Both the position numbers and the translations under genes were made by a program. The notes below the pieces were generated by a model. That model saw only the letters and a list, made by a program, of their open reading frames with translations. It was not told the origin of the DNA and did no database searches. From a candidate division TA06 bacterium (lineage in GTDB: Bacteria > Edwardsbacteria > AC1 > EtOH8): a stretch of DNA of 64,000 nucleotides. Shown here one piece after another: positions 27,809 through 36,731 of the stretch (position 1 is the stretch's first letter; each line of letters opens with the position of its first letter). The stretch is from assembly GCA_016235665.1 (NCBI GenBank), contig JACRJI010000013.1, forward strand, positions 1 to 64,000, written 5' to 3'.

Positions 27809-28798
27809 ATGAAAAATATATTTATCACATTTGTACTGTTGATAATGGCCACCGTGGTCAGTGCAGAGAATTACGGAGGGGAGTTTTTGAATCTGGGTGT
27901 CGGCGCTAGAGCCCAGGGTCTGGGTGGAGCTTACGGCCCGCTGGCCGAAGATGCCAGTGCCATTTACTGGAATCCGGCCGGGCTTTCCGGCATGATCCGT
28001 CCGGAAGTAATGTTCTGCCATACCCAGCTCTTTGGCGGGCTGGCCAACCATGATTTCCTGGGCCTGGCCTGGCCCTTAAGCAAGCGGCTGAGCTTGGGGC
28101 TGGGCTGGATCCGGCTGGGGGTGGATCATATACCACGTTTTTCGTACGATGTGGGGACCGTTTCAAACGGCAGTTTTGGCGACAATGAGAATGCCGTCTA
28201 CCTATCGGCTTCGTTTCAAAGGGAAACCGCTTCTTTGGGCAAACCGTTAAAACTATCGGCCGGCGGCAGCGTCAAGATAATATCCAACAAGCTGGATGAT
28301 CGCCAGGCTAGCGGGCTGGGGCTGGATTTCGGTCTACAGGCCAAGATTTGGCTGGCGGAGTGGCTGGCCGTCAGATCGGCTAACCAAGTGATTGTGGGGA
28401 TGGAGCCAGCCATGATGGGGCGTTCCAACTGGGGAACCATAGGTTTGAGCCTGTCAGCCCAGGATATAGGTGGAACCAGCATCTCGTGGAACACTGCCAG
28501 CCAGCAAAGCGATGTCCGGCCGGCCGGATACAAGGCCGGAATAGCATATACTCAGCCGATTTTTCCCTGGCACAGCCAGGTTATAGTTTCAGCCGAAGCT
28601 TCCAGCCAAAGCTATCAAAAAGGCCGGTTAGGGATTGAAATTGACTATCGTAATTTATTGTCGGCCAGGCTGGGCCGGGCTCAAAAGGAGCTTGTTTGGG
28701 GAGGAGGGATGAAGGTATGGCGGCTGAGATTTGATTATGCCTATACGCCCCACCAGCTGGGCAGTACCCACCGGGTGGGCTGTAGTTTCAAACTTTAA
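27809..28798 (+). CDS. PorV/PorQ family outer-membrane barrel protein
   Basis: ATG 27809 is chosen over an in-frame ATG at 27794. It has a GAAGGA site, lies 11 bases after the porU stop and gives a clean signal peptide ending VVSAE. The N-terminus of the mature protein (FLNLGVGARAQGLGG, then AIYWNPAGLS) is the hallmark of the PorV/PorQ (UPF0164) family. The rest is alternating beta-strands ending in an aromatic or hydrophobic residue, as expected for an outer-membrane barrel of about 330 residues. In type IX secretion, PorV shuttles cargo from the translocon to the PorU sortase. It has no sorting domain itself. The order porU then porV suggests a working pair, although UPF0164 proteins also occur outside type IX systems. 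Confidence 0.8.
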   Translation: MKNIFITFVLLIMATVVSAENYGGEFLNLGVGARAQGLGGAYGPLAEDASAIYWNPAGLSGMIRPEVMFCHTQLFGGLANHDFLGLAWPLSKRLSLGLGWIRLGVDHIPRFSYDVGTVSNGSFGDNENAVYLSASFQRETASLGKPLKLSAGGSVKIISNKLDDRQASGLGLDFGLQAKIWLAEWLAVRSANQVIVGMEPAMMGRSNWGTIGLSLSAQDIGGTSISWNTASQQSDVRPAGYKAGIAYTQPIFPWHSQVIVSAEASSQSYQKGRLGIEIDYRNLLSARLGRAQKELVWGGGMKVWRLRFDYAYTPHQLGSTHRVGCSFKL

Positions 28799-28828
28799 AA
28801 AAGGCATACTTTCTTAATGTTTCTACTG

Positions 28829-28857
28829 AGGCGTTGTCTGCAGGGCAGCGCCTTTTT
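28829..28857 (+). terminator. Terminator of the porU-porV operon
   Basis: An 8-bp stem with one G-U pair (aggcgttg / cagcgcct) around a 9-base loop is followed by TTTTT. Confidence 0.85.
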
Positions 28858-28868
28858 ATGTTTTGTGC

Positions 28869-28897
28869 TTGCATGCAAAAAATTAGTATGATAAAAT
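28869..28897 (+). promoter_or_regulatory. Promoter of tyrS
   Basis: TTGCAT and TAAAAT are 17 bases apart, 63 bases before the tyrS ATG. No T-box leader is visible in the short 5' region. Confidence 0.7.
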
Positions 28898-28960
28898 ATT
28901 AGTTATGGTCAAATCAGGAAAAATACCGGAACATCATTAAACACATTGAGCAAAAAAGCC

Positions 28961-30160
28961 ATGAATGCCAAAGAACAATTGCAGATTATAAAACGGGGAA
29001 CCCTCCACCTGATGCCGGAAGAGACCCTGTTATCAAAGCTTGAAAAGGCTATAAAGGAATCCAAACCTCTTAACATAAAATACGGGGCCGATCCTTCGGC
29101 ACCGGACCTGCACCTGGGGCATGCGGTCTGTTTCAAGAAACTGAAGGAATTCCAGGATCTGGGGCACCGGGTCATTTTCGTGATCGGCGATTTTACCGCT
29201 ATGATCGGCGATCCTACCGGGCGTTCTGAGACCCGCAAACCGCTGACCCGGGAACAAGTCCGGGATAACGCGGCCACTTACATGGAGCAAGTGTACCTGC
29301 TGCTGGATCGGGAAAAGACAGTAGTGGCCTATAATAATGAATGGCTGTCAAAACTCAACCTAAGCGACGTCATCAATCTCAGCTCCAAGTTCACCGTGGC
29401 CCGGATGCTGGAGCGAGACGACTTCAGCAAGCGTCACAAAAACCAGGCTTCGATCGGGGTCCACGAATTCCTATATCCGGTGATGGTCTCCTATGACTCG
29501 GTTCATCTCAAGGCCGACGTGGAAGCCGGGGGCAACGACCAGCTGTTCAACTTTTTGGCCGGCCGGGAGCTGATGCAGGAACTGGGGATGGAGCCCCAGG
29601 CGGTCCTGACGGTGCCGATTCTGGTGGGGACCGACGGCATCAACAAGATGAGCAAATCGCTGGGCAATTATATCGCCATCAAGGACAGCCCCAAGGAGAT
29701 GTTCGGCAAGACCATGTCCATACCGGATTCCGCCATTTTGACCTATGCCCAGCTGGCGGCCTTTTACGGCGGCGAGCAGCTGAAAAAAACAAAAAACCGA
29801 CTGGAAGCCGGGGAAAATCCCCGGAACATCAAGGCCCAGGTCGCCCGGGACATCGCGGCCATCTATCACGGCGCCGCCAGGGCGGAGGCGGCCTCGGCCG
29901 AGTTCGATCAGATGTTCCGGAACGGCGGGCTGCCGGAGAACCTTACCGAACACAACCCCGGAGCCGACAAAGTGTGGATCATAAAATTGATCACCGGGGC
30001 GGGCTGCGCCAAGAACAGTTCCGAGGCCCGGCGGCTGATAGTGCAGGGCGGGGTTCATCTGGACGGAGAAAAGATCACCAGCATTGACGCGGAGGTGGAC
30101 ATAAAGAACGGGGCCATCCTTAAGGTCGGCAAGAGGAATTTTGTAAAGTTGAAAAGATGA
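28961..30160 (+). CDS. tyrS: Tyrosyl-tRNA synthetase
   Basis: This class I aminoacyl-tRNA synthetase charges tRNA-Tyr with tyrosine. It shows the HIGH-type motif HLGH (51-54, in PDLHLGHAV), the KMSKS motif (229-233) and a C-terminal S4-like RNA-binding domain ([15 protein letters not shown], about 340-399). The length (399 residues) is usual for the bacterial TyrRS subtype with a [14 protein letters not shown] signature. I chose ATG 28961; a TTG lies in frame at 28946, and neither has a strong ribosome site. The stop overlaps the start of gmhB by 4 bases, so the two are translationally coupled. Confidence 0.95.
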   Translation: MNAKEQLQIIKRGTLHLMPEETLLSKLEKAIKESKPLNIKYGADPSAPDLHLGHAVCFKKLKEFQDLGHRVIFVIGDFTAMIGDPTGRSETRKPLTREQVRDNAATYMEQVYLLLDREKTVVAYNNEWLSKLNLSDVINLSSKFTVARMLERDDFSKRHKNQASIGVHEFLYPVMVSYDSVHLKADVEAGGNDQLFNFLAGRELMQELGMEPQAVLTVPILVGTDGINKMSKSLGNYIAIKDSPKEMFGKTMSIPDSAILTYAQLAAFYGGEQLKKTKNRLEAGENPRNIKAQVARDIAAIYHGAARAEAASAEFDQMFRNGGLPENLTEHNPGADKVWIIKLITGAGCAKNSSEARRLIVQGGVHLDGEKITSIDAEVDIKNGAILKVGKRNFVKLKR

Positions 30161-30759
30161 AAGACGCAAAATCAAGTAAATCAAAAGGGAAGAGCCTCAG
30201 GGCTGCGGTGTTCATTGACCGGGACGGGACCATCAACTATGATACCCACTATGTCAACCATCCGGACCAGTTGAAACTATTGCCCGGGGCGGCCGAGGGG
30301 ATTCAGCTGCTTAACCAGAATGATATTTTGACGGTGGTGGCCAGCAATCAGTCCGGAGTGGCCCGGGGGTATTTGACCCTCAAAACATTGGATATGATCC
30401 ACCGCCGTCTGATAGCCCTCTTAAAACGCCAAGGGGCCAGCCTGGATGCCATTTATTATTGCCCCTATCATCCGGAAGAAAGGCATCCCTGCCGCAAGCC
30501 AGATATCGGCATGGCCCTGGCGGCCGGTAAAGAATTCGGAATAGATCTTTCCCGTTCCTACATGATCGGAGACAGCCAGAGCGACATGGAATTCGCCCGC
30601 AACCTGGGAGCCAAGAAAATACTGGTGCTTGGCGGCAAATCAAACGGCCGGGAGGCCTGGGTAAGAAAGATCAAAGTCGACTGCCTGGCACAAGATCTTC
30701 TAGGCGCGGCCCTGTGGATAATCAATGATCTGATATCCAAAAATCCGGCCAGGGGATAA
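30157..30759 (+). CDS. gmhB: D-glycero-beta-D-manno-heptose 1,7-bisphosphate 7-phosphatase (HAD-IIIA)
   Basis: This HAD phosphatase of ADP-heptose synthesis removes the 7-phosphate from heptose 1,7-bisphosphate on the way to LPS inner core. The HAD nucleophile motif is DRDGT (Asp21, Asp23). Motif II is VASNQSG, and motif III/IV appears as CRKPDIGM and MIGDSQSD. The GmhB zinc loop is reduced to CPYHP...HPCRKP, with one Cys fewer than the usual Cys-His-Cys-Cys set. A histidinol-phosphatase role is the alternative within this family, but the LPS glycosyltransferases just downstream favour heptose metabolism. The gene overlaps tyrS by 4 bases. Confidence 0.85.
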   Translation: MKDAKSSKSKGKSLRAAVFIDRDGTINYDTHYVNHPDQLKLLPGAAEGIQLLNQNDILTVVASNQSGVARGYLTLKTLDMIHRRLIALLKRQGASLDAIYYCPYHPEERHPCRKPDIGMALAAGKEFGIDLSRSYMIGDSQSDMEFARNLGAKKILVLGGKSNGREAWVRKIKVDCLAQDLLGAALWIINDLISKNPARG

Positions 30760-30826
30760 GACTTGATGCTGGCGGAAGTAAAAAGACGCTTAAAAGGTCA
30801 AAAGCTGAAAGATCATAGCCGGCCCA

Positions 30827-30852
30827 AGCCAGAAACGCAGAAGTTTCTGGCT
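30827..30852 (+). terminator. Perfect 10-bp hairpin after gmhB
   Basis: The arms agccagaaac and gtttctggct pair perfectly around a 6-base loop. The downstream gttgtatt is only partly T-rich, so it may be a weak terminator. Confidence 0.5.
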
Positions 30853-30936
30853 GTTGTATTAGCGCTTTAAGCCAATCCGCAAAGAACCAAGAATTTTCTG
30901 AAAATCCAAAAACAATCAATACAAGGCAGAGTATAA

Positions 30937-31731
30937 ATGATATCAGCATTGATAATTGCCAAGGATGAAAAAAATAATATCGGGCCCTGCCTGGATAGTC
31001 TGCAGGGGTTTGCCGGCGAGATTATAGTTGTTGTTGATTCATCAAGCACCGATGAAACCGAGCAGATAAGCAGGAACAAAGGGGCCAGGGTGCTGGTTAA
31101 GGAATGGCAAGGCTTCGGTGCCACAAAAAACTGGGGATTACAGCAGGCCTCGGGAGATCTCATCCTTTGGATAGACGCCGATGAAAGGATGACCCCTGAG
31201 CTTGCCAAGGAAATAACAACAACGATTCAATCAAACCGTAATTTTTCAGCCTTAGCCTTTCCCCGGAAAGCATATTTTCTCGGGAGATGGATAAAACATT
31301 GCGGCTGGTACCCAGGTTACGTCACCCGGCTGTTTAAAAAAGAAAAAGCAAGGTTTAACGACAAGCAAGTGCATGAGATGTTAGTGGTTGACGGTAAAGT
31401 GATCAAACTTAAGGAAGCTTTGCTCCATTATACAGACCCCGACCTGGCCCATTATCTGTTGAAATTCAATAAATACACCAGGTTAGCTGCCGAACAGATG
31501 AATAAGTCGGGATCCCGTTTCAAACTCTCAGGTGTTATCCTGAAGCCTCTGATAGTATTTGTCAAAATGTATATCATCAAACTGGGATTTCTGGACGGTA
31601 TGGAGGGCTTCATCTTGTCTGTGCTTTCGGCCCATTATTCCTTCGTTAAGAACATCAGGCTCTGGGAAATCAAAAGGCACCAAGGAAATATGCCAAGAGC
31701 AAATGAGACGATTGATGGAAACAAACAATAG
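30937..31731 (+). CDS. Family 2 glycosyltransferase, LPS-core WaaE-like
   Basis: The N-terminus ISALIIAKDEKNNI, followed by VVDSSSTDETE and a DADER acid motif (about 89-93), marks a GT-A fold family 2 enzyme of the WaaE/KdtX type. These enzymes add a beta-glucose to the LPS inner-core heptose. The enzyme lacks obvious transmembrane helices, apart from a hydrophobic stretch near about 200-225, and would work at the cytoplasmic face of the inner membrane. Its 3' end overlaps the heptosyltransferase gene, which supports a core-oligosaccharide role. The exact sugar donor and acceptor cannot be read from the sequence. Confidence 0.85.
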   Translation: MISALIIAKDEKNNIGPCLDSLQGFAGEIIVVVDSSSTDETEQISRNKGARVLVKEWQGFGATKNWGLQQASGDLILWIDADERMTPELAKEITTTIQSNRNFSALAFPRKAYFLGRWIKHCGWYPGYVTRLFKKEKARFNDKQVHEMLVVDGKVIKLKEALLHYTDPDLAHYLLKFNKYTRLAAEQMNKSGSRFKLSGVILKPLIVFVKMYIIKLGFLDGMEGFILSVLSAHYSFVKNIRLWEIKRHQGNMPRANETIDGNKQ

Positions 31732-32749
31732 ACCCGCTCACATATTAGTCATCAAAATGCTGGGGGTGGGAGATGTAATCTGGACCACGCCCCTGCTCAG
31801 CAACCTACGGCAGGGCTTTCCCCAGGCTAAAATATCCTTCCTCTGCCGGAGCTTTTGCGCTCCGGTGCTGGCCAACAATCCCGACCTGGACGAGGTCATC
31901 GCCTTTGATCCCGGCAGCCTCGGGTATCAACTGAGTTTCATCCGGGACCTGAGAAGCCGGAAGTTTGACCTGGTGATAGATCTTTTCGGATCGCCCCGCA
32001 CCGCTTTCCTGTCGCTGGCCAGCGGATCAGGAAACAGGATAGGCTTTGATTTCGGCTACCGCCGGTTGTTTTACACCATAGTGCTTTCGTCCAAAGAAGC
32101 CAACCGGGGCCACGAGGTGGAGTTCCATCTTTTTCCACTCAAAACCCTGGGGATCCCGGTCAGGTCAAAGGAACTGGTCTTTAACTTGAGGCCGGAGGAA
32201 ACCGCCTTCAAGGACCGGACCTGGGGCGGGTGGGGCATCAAAGAAGAAGAGACTGTGGTGGGCCTGGTCGCCACCAGCGGCTGTTCCTGCCGGCGCTGGC
32301 CGGAGCAAAACTTTTCACAGTTGGCCCGGGAACTGTCGGCCATGAAAAACCTCCGGATTGTGATATTCTGGGGCCTGAGCGCAGAACTGGAAAGCGCCCA
32401 AAGGATAGCCAAGGGGGCGGAAGACAAGGTCCTCATTATCCCCAAGACCAGCCTTCGCCAGATGGCGGCCCTGCTGTCTGGTTGTGACCTGGTGATAGGC
32501 AATAACTGCGGGCCGGTGCAGATAGCTACCGCCTTCAAAGTTCCGGTGATAAACTTTCACGGCCCCACCCGCCCGCTGGGACAGGGACCTTGGGGAGTGC
32601 CCAACGTGATACTAAGGAATGAAAGCCTGTCCTGCCTGGAGTGCAACAAGACCAGCTGTCCGGATCCCAAGTGCATGACCGGGATCACCGTGGAACAGGT
32701 AATGGCAGCGTTCAAGACTATGATGGCCGGGGAACTTGGGAAAAGGTAG
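31703..32749 (+). CDS. Family 9 glycosyltransferase, ADP-heptose:LPS heptosyltransferase type
   Basis: The GT9 pattern is clear: ILVIKMLGVGDVIWTTPLL at the start, FDLVIDLFGS, a mid-protein GLVATSGCSCRRWPEQ and a C-terminal GNNCGPVQIATAF donor-site motif, as in WaaC/WaaF/WaaQ. It should transfer heptose to lipid A-Kdo or to the first heptose. A C-terminal CLECNKTSCPDPKC cluster is typical of many GT9 proteins. ATG 31703 overlaps the preceding glycosyltransferase by 29 bases; ATG 31715 is equally possible. The reading frame is open further upstream, but that part would be antisense to nothing sensible and overlaps the WaaE-like gene. The gmhB-GT2-GT9 order makes a compact LPS-core group. Confidence 0.88.
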   Translation: MRRLMETNNRPAHILVIKMLGVGDVIWTTPLLSNLRQGFPQAKISFLCRSFCAPVLANNPDLDEVIAFDPGSLGYQLSFIRDLRSRKFDLVIDLFGSPRTAFLSLASGSGNRIGFDFGYRRLFYTIVLSSKEANRGHEVEFHLFPLKTLGIPVRSKELVFNLRPEETAFKDRTWGGWGIKEEETVVGLVATSGCSCRRWPEQNFSQLARELSAMKNLRIVIFWGLSAELESAQRIAKGAEDKVLIIPKTSLRQMAALLSGCDLVIGNNCGPVQIATAFKVPVINFHGPTRPLGQGPWGVPNVILRNESLSCLECNKTSCPDPKCMTGITVEQVMAAFKTMMAGELGKR

Positions 32750-33434
32750 CATCACCTTAAATATCAACCGGGTCCATCAGGCATTGTTGAAATGCCATGG
32801 AATACCCGCCCCAAAAAAATATCCCCGGGTGCTGGACGCCCTGGTGGAGACCATCCTTTCCCAAAATACCAGCGATACTAACAGCCACCGGGCTTATCTT
32901 TCGCTGAAAAAACGATTTCCCAGCTGGAAAGCGGCGGCGGCAGCCAGGCCCCGGGACCTTGAGTCAGCCATCAGGACCGGCGGCCTGGCCAGGATAAAAT
33001 CATTGAGGATCTCAAAACTGCTGAACCTGATAGCCCTGGAGCAGGGGCTGATCTCGCTGGAATATCTTAAGAAGCTGTCCCCGGAGCAGGCCTATCACCA
33101 ATTGGTCTCTTATGACGGGGTGGGGCCCAAGACAGCCGCCTGCACTTTGCTATTCGGGGCCGGGATGCCGGTTTTTCCGGTGGACACCCACGTCTACCGG
33201 GTCTGCCAACGGCTGGGGTGGGCGGCTCCAAAAGAAAGCGTTGAAAGGTTTCAGGAACGGATCGGGCTATTCATTCCCCCCAAACAGGTATTCAACCTGC
33301 ATGTGAATCTGATCACCCACGGGAGGCAGACCTGCCATCCCCGCCGTCCGGATTGCGAACGGTGCTGCCTAAAGACCCATTGCCAGAATCCCCATGACAG
33401 CAAACCAAAGAACCTAAAGGAGGAACGGTCATGA
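32736..33434 (+). CDS. nth: Endonuclease III-like DNA glycosylase/AP lyase (HhH-GPD, 4Fe-4S)
   Basis: A helix-hairpin-helix (YDGVGPKTA) supplies the catalytic Lys132. The conserved Asp is Asp150 in PVDTH, 18 residues on, exactly as in E. coli Nth (Lys120/Asp138). The C-terminus holds the iron-sulfur cluster motif C-x6-C-x2-C-x5-C. It should excise oxidised pyrimidines and cut the abasic site in base excision repair. The TTG start overlaps the heptosyltransferase by 14 bases and has a GGGGA site. The N-terminus is slightly divergent, so the substrate range could differ from classical Nth. The stop overlaps the next start by 4 bases. Confidence 0.9.
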   Translation: MGKGSITLNINRVHQALLKCHGIPAPKKYPRVLDALVETILSQNTSDTNSHRAYLSLKKRFPSWKAAAAARPRDLESAIRTGGLARIKSLRISKLLNLIALEQGLISLEYLKKLSPEQAYHQLVSYDGVGPKTAACTLLFGAGMPVFPVDTHVYRVCQRLGWAAPKESVERFQERIGLFIPPKQVFNLHVNLITHGRQTCHPRRPDCERCCLKTHCQNPHDSKPKNLKEERS

Positions 33435-34213
33435 GCCGGAAACGCAAAATCCCTGTATTCCTGTTTTGTGCGGTCCTGTCCTTATGGGGTTGCCGGGCGC
33501 AGCCCCGCGAAGAATTCAAGAACAAGGCCCCAAAAACCATCAGCCTTAACGCCGACAGCGCTGAGGTCAAAGCCGACAGCGCCAGAGTGCTCCCCGTTCC
33601 GGCCGGCGTCCAGTTCGGCTTTTCGCTGGAGTTGCTGGGGGACGCCCGGCTTGATTTTTATGATGAGACCGACCGCCACACCGGGCCGGCCACCAAGGAA
33701 GAGTACCTTCCCGTCCTGGAAATGATCCTGGCCCAGCCGGAACTGCACGAAGAGGAAAAGGCCAACCTGGAGGCCCAGAAACAGCGGATATTGCAGACCG
33801 GCAGCGCCGCCGAGTTCTTCATCAACCGGGGCATACCCAACCTGCAGTTCAAATCCTCGGCCGAAAAGAAGTCGGCTTCTTTCAAGGGCGGGGATGAAAT
33901 AATGATGAAGATCAGCCAGACCGCCGGCGGCAAGCTGGCCCTGACCCTCAAGGTCTGGAACCACCTCCAGGTCAAGGAAGCGCAATACGCCATTGAAGCG
34001 GGAGAGGGCCAGAACGGCGAGATCAGCATTTTCTCCACCATGGACGACTTTACCCTGGATTGGGGCGGGAACGATGAAGGCCAGCCGGAGCGGACCATCC
34101 AGCCCTTCAAACTGGACAGCATGGCAGTGGCCCCGCCGCCGGCCGCAGCGGCCAAGAACGTTTCTCAGTCAGCTCCGGCCCCGGCGACCCCGCCCGTCAA
34201 AACCGGGAAATAG
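33431..34213 (+). CDS. Predicted lipoprotein of unknown function
   Basis: An AAGGAGG site precedes the ATG, which overlaps the nth stop (ATGA). The signal peptide ends in a lipobox-like LSLWGC, predicting lipidation at Cys21. The mature part is rich in charged residues, has a helical stretch with EEEKANLEAQKQRI (about 110-125), and ends in a Pro/Ala-rich tail (about 235-260). I recognise no family. It lies between nth and dinB, probably in the same transcript, but a role in repair is not implied by its sequence. Confidence 0.75.
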   Translation: MSRKRKIPVFLFCAVLSLWGCRAQPREEFKNKAPKTISLNADSAEVKADSARVLPVPAGVQFGFSLELLGDARLDFYDETDRHTGPATKEEYLPVLEMILAQPELHEEEKANLEAQKQRILQTGSAAEFFINRGIPNLQFKSSAEKKSASFKGGDEIMMKISQTAGGKLALTLKVWNHLQVKEAQYAIEAGEGQNGEISIFSTMDDFTLDWGGNDEGQPERTIQPFKLDSMAVAPPPAAAAKNVSQSAPAPATPPVKTGK

Positions 34214-34229
34214 CAATGGCAGTTTTCAG

Positions 34230-35408
34230 ATGGAACGCCTGATAGCCCACGTGGACATGGACTGCTTTTACGCGGCGGTGGAGGTTTTGGACAACCCGGA
34301 GCTTAAGGGCCGGCCGGTGATCGTGGGCTCCGACCCCAAGGGAGGCAAGGGCCGGGGCGTGGTCTCGGCCTCATCCTACGAAGCCCGGAAATTCGGGGTG
34401 CATTCTGCCATGCCCATCTCCCAGGCCTTCAGACTATGCCCTAACGGAGTGTTTTTGCCGGGGCGGATGAGGCGTTATGCCGAGGTTTCGGATGTTATTA
34501 TGGAGATACTCTTGAGTTTTACGCCCCAGATGCAGCAGATCTCTGTGGACGAGGCCTTCCTTGATCTGACCGGCTGCCGGAGGATCTTTGGTTCTGCCGA
34601 ACAGATGGGGAAGAAGATAAAGCTGGCCATCAGGCAGAAGTGCAACCTAACCGCCTCGGTGGGGATGGGCTCCAACAAGCTGATAGCCAAGATAGCCTCC
34701 GACTTGAAGAAACCCGATGGTTTGGTTATAGTGCCTCCCGGCAGGGAGGCGGAATTTTTAAGTCCCCTGCCTTTGCGCAAATTGTGGGGCATAGGGCCCA
34801 AGACGGAGCAGAGGATCAAATCGAGCTTCAAGGCCGAGACCATCGGACAGTTGGCGGCCATTCCGGAGAGTGCCCTGGCAAAAGAACTCGGCGTAATGGG
34901 GGGGTACCTGCACCAGCGGGCCAACGGGGTGGACGACGATCCGGTCTGCGACGGGCATGAAGCAAAATCCATCGGCCGGGAGAACACCTTTGACGAGGAC
35001 ACTGCCGACAGGGAGGTGCTGCTTTCCACTTTGCTCTATCTCTGCGACGATGTGGCCGGCAGTTTGAGGGACAGCCAGTTTCAGGGAAGGACCATCACTC
35101 TTAAACTGCGCTACACCGGTTTCGAGACCCACACCTACGGGAAAACATATTCCAAACTGCCGGCGGCGGCGGGCGAGATCTTCCAGGCGGCCAAGAGACT
35201 TTTCCTGGACAACTGGCGGCCAAAGGATGCCATCAGGCTGATCGGAATATCGGTCTCCAACTTTGACGAAAGACCGGAGCAGATGGGGCTGTTCAGCGGG
35301 GACGGAGCCCAAGCCGCCAAAACCGAGAGCCTGGAAAAGGCGGTGGACCAGGTAAGGAAGAAGCTGGGCAAGAGGGCCATAGTCCGGGGCGGTGCGATGG
35401 AACGATGA
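34230..35408 (+). CDS. dinB: DNA polymerase IV, Y-family translesion polymerase
   Basis: The N-terminus HVDMDCFYAAVE gives the first metal ligand (Asp9), and SVDEAFLD gives Asp107/Glu108. The little-finger domain follows (about 235-345, SIGRENTF and so on), after HhH-like WGIGPKTE (about 185). It copies damaged DNA at low fidelity. ATG 34230 is chosen because the conserved palm sequence begins at once; the frame is open further upstream, overlapping the lipoprotein gene. The C-terminus is short and lacks an obvious beta-clamp-binding motif other than QMGLF (about 350), which fits the clamp-binding consensus QxxLF. I saw no LexA box in the visible upstream sequence. Confidence 0.93.
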   Translation: MERLIAHVDMDCFYAAVEVLDNPELKGRPVIVGSDPKGGKGRGVVSASSYEARKFGVHSAMPISQAFRLCPNGVFLPGRMRRYAEVSDVIMEILLSFTPQMQQISVDEAFLDLTGCRRIFGSAEQMGKKIKLAIRQKCNLTASVGMGSNKLIAKIASDLKKPDGLVIVPPGREAEFLSPLPLRKLWGIGPKTEQRIKSSFKAETIGQLAAIPESALAKELGVMGGYLHQRANGVDDDPVCDGHEAKSIGRENTFDEDTADREVLLSTLLYLCDDVAGSLRDSQFQGRTITLKLRYTGFETHTYGKTYSKLPAAAGEIFQAAKRLFLDNWRPKDAIRLIGISVSNFDERPEQMGLFSGDGAQAAKTESLEKAVDQVRKKLGKRAIVRGGAMER

Positions 35409-35424
35409 TGAAATATTTTTCCGG

Positions 35425-35466
35425 AACGCAGACCAACGCAGATCGAAACCGATCACGCAGATAATA
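35425..35466 (+). repeat. Short acgcaga(t/c) repeat cluster
   Basis: Three close copies of acgcaga(t/c) lie between dinB and the GT4 gene. Similar but weaker clusters occur at about 59360-59390 and 61490-61565, always intergenic. They look like remnants of a dispersed repeat. Confidence 0.4.
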
Positions 35467-35528
35467 ATCTACAGCTGAGTGTCCGGTTAAAAGCATTGAA
35501 TTATAATACACCAATAAATTTGATAAGC

Positions 35529-36707
35529 ATGCGAGTATTGCACATAGTAACGGCCTTTCCACGGCACGAGCAGGATGTGATCACGCCCTGGCTGGTGGAG
35601 ATGCTTAAAAAGCTCAAAGAGCAAGGAACTGAGGTAGAAGTATTCACTTCGTCCTACAAGGGTCTTGGGGGCCAGGTGCTGTGGGGCATTCCGGTGCACC
35701 GTTTCCGTTATTTCTTTTCCCGCTGGGAAAACCTGACCCACGAGGAAATGGCGGTGGACCGCATGACCCGCTCCCCGCTGTACAAACTGCTTCCGGGCTT
35801 CTATCTGATAGGCGGGATCCTGTGGGTGCTAAGGCTGTGCCGCAAGAACAAGTACGACGTGATCCACGTCCACTGGCCGATGCCGCACGCCGTGTTCGGC
35901 TGGGCGGCCAGGCAGGCCTGCAAGGCAAAGCTGGTGACCACCTTTTACGGCGCCGAGCTGCGCTGGGTGAAGAACTCCCTGCCGTTCATGAAATGGTTTT
36001 TGCGCTGGGCCATCAGGATCTCCGACCGGGTGGTCGCCATCTCCACTTTTACCGCTAACGAGGTCAGGAGCATCTCTGATATCCAAGTCCAGGTGATACC
36101 TTATACCATAGGATTCTCTGAAAAGTTAAACATAAAAGATAAAAAATCAAAAACGGACAGACCCGAGATACTGACTGTCGGAAGGATGGTGGAACGCAAG
36201 GGGGTCAGATACCTGATCGAGGCCATGCAGCAGCTGCCGCAGGCCAGGCTGGAGGTGGTGGGCGGCGGGCCCCTGTTGCCGGAACTTCAGGAACTGTCCA
36301 AGAAGCTTGGAGTAGCGGACCGGGTGCATTTTGCCGGGAAGGTATCCGAAGCCGAACTGATCGAACACTACAGCCGGGCCGCGGTCTATGTTCAGCCGGG
36401 GATCATAGATTCCCGGGGCGACACCGAGATGCTGGGGGTGGTCCTGCTGGAGGCCATGCACTACGGGGTGCCGGTGGTGGGCAGCGATATAGGCGGGATC
36501 ACAGATATCATATTAAACGAAAAGACCGGACTGCTGGTGCCGCAGAAGGATCCGCAGGCCCTGGCAGGGGCCGTAAATAGAATATTGGAGGACGAAAAGT
36601 TAAGACAACGGTTGGTTGATGGCGCGGATGAACATTTGAAAACCAATTTCAGCTGGGATAGTATTGTTTCCAAGTGGATGGCGGTTTACCAACATAAAAA
36701 AGCATAA
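35529..36707 (+). CDS. Family 4 glycosyltransferase
   Basis: The protein has a GT-B fold of family 4. The N-terminal domain begins MRVLHIVTAFPRHEQD and contains YDVIHVHWPMPH. The C-terminal donor-binding domain has ILTVGRMVERKGVRYLIEA, VVGGGP and the EX7E motif (EMLGVVLLEAMHYG, about 310-325). It builds a surface polysaccharide, O-antigen or exopolysaccharide; the sugar is not predictable. ATG 35529 is preferred; a TTG at 35496 is in frame. The neighbouring AT-rich gene begins 24 bases downstream, but differs so much in composition that a functional link is unlikely. Confidence 0.88.
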   Translation: MRVLHIVTAFPRHEQDVITPWLVEMLKKLKEQGTEVEVFTSSYKGLGGQVLWGIPVHRFRYFFSRWENLTHEEMAVDRMTRSPLYKLLPGFYLIGGILWVLRLCRKNKYDVIHVHWPMPHAVFGWAARQACKAKLVTTFYGAELRWVKNSLPFMKWFLRWAIRISDRVVAISTFTANEVRSISDIQVQVIPYTIGFSEKLNIKDKKSKTDRPEILTVGRMVERKGVRYLIEAMQQLPQARLEVVGGGPLLPELQELSKKLGVADRVHFAGKVSEAELIEHYSRAAVYVQPGIIDSRGDTEMLGVVLLEAMHYGVPVVGSDIGGITDIILNEKTGLLVPQKDPQALAGAVNRILEDEKLRQRLVDGADEHLKTNFSWDSIVSKWMAVYQHKKA

Positions 36708-36731
36708 GAAATATTGAACTGGAGAAACAAC

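Noticed and set aside
33993-34229. N-terminal extension of DinB starting at 33993
   Set aside because: It is an out-of-frame reading of the lipoprotein gene; the polymerase fold begins at 34230.
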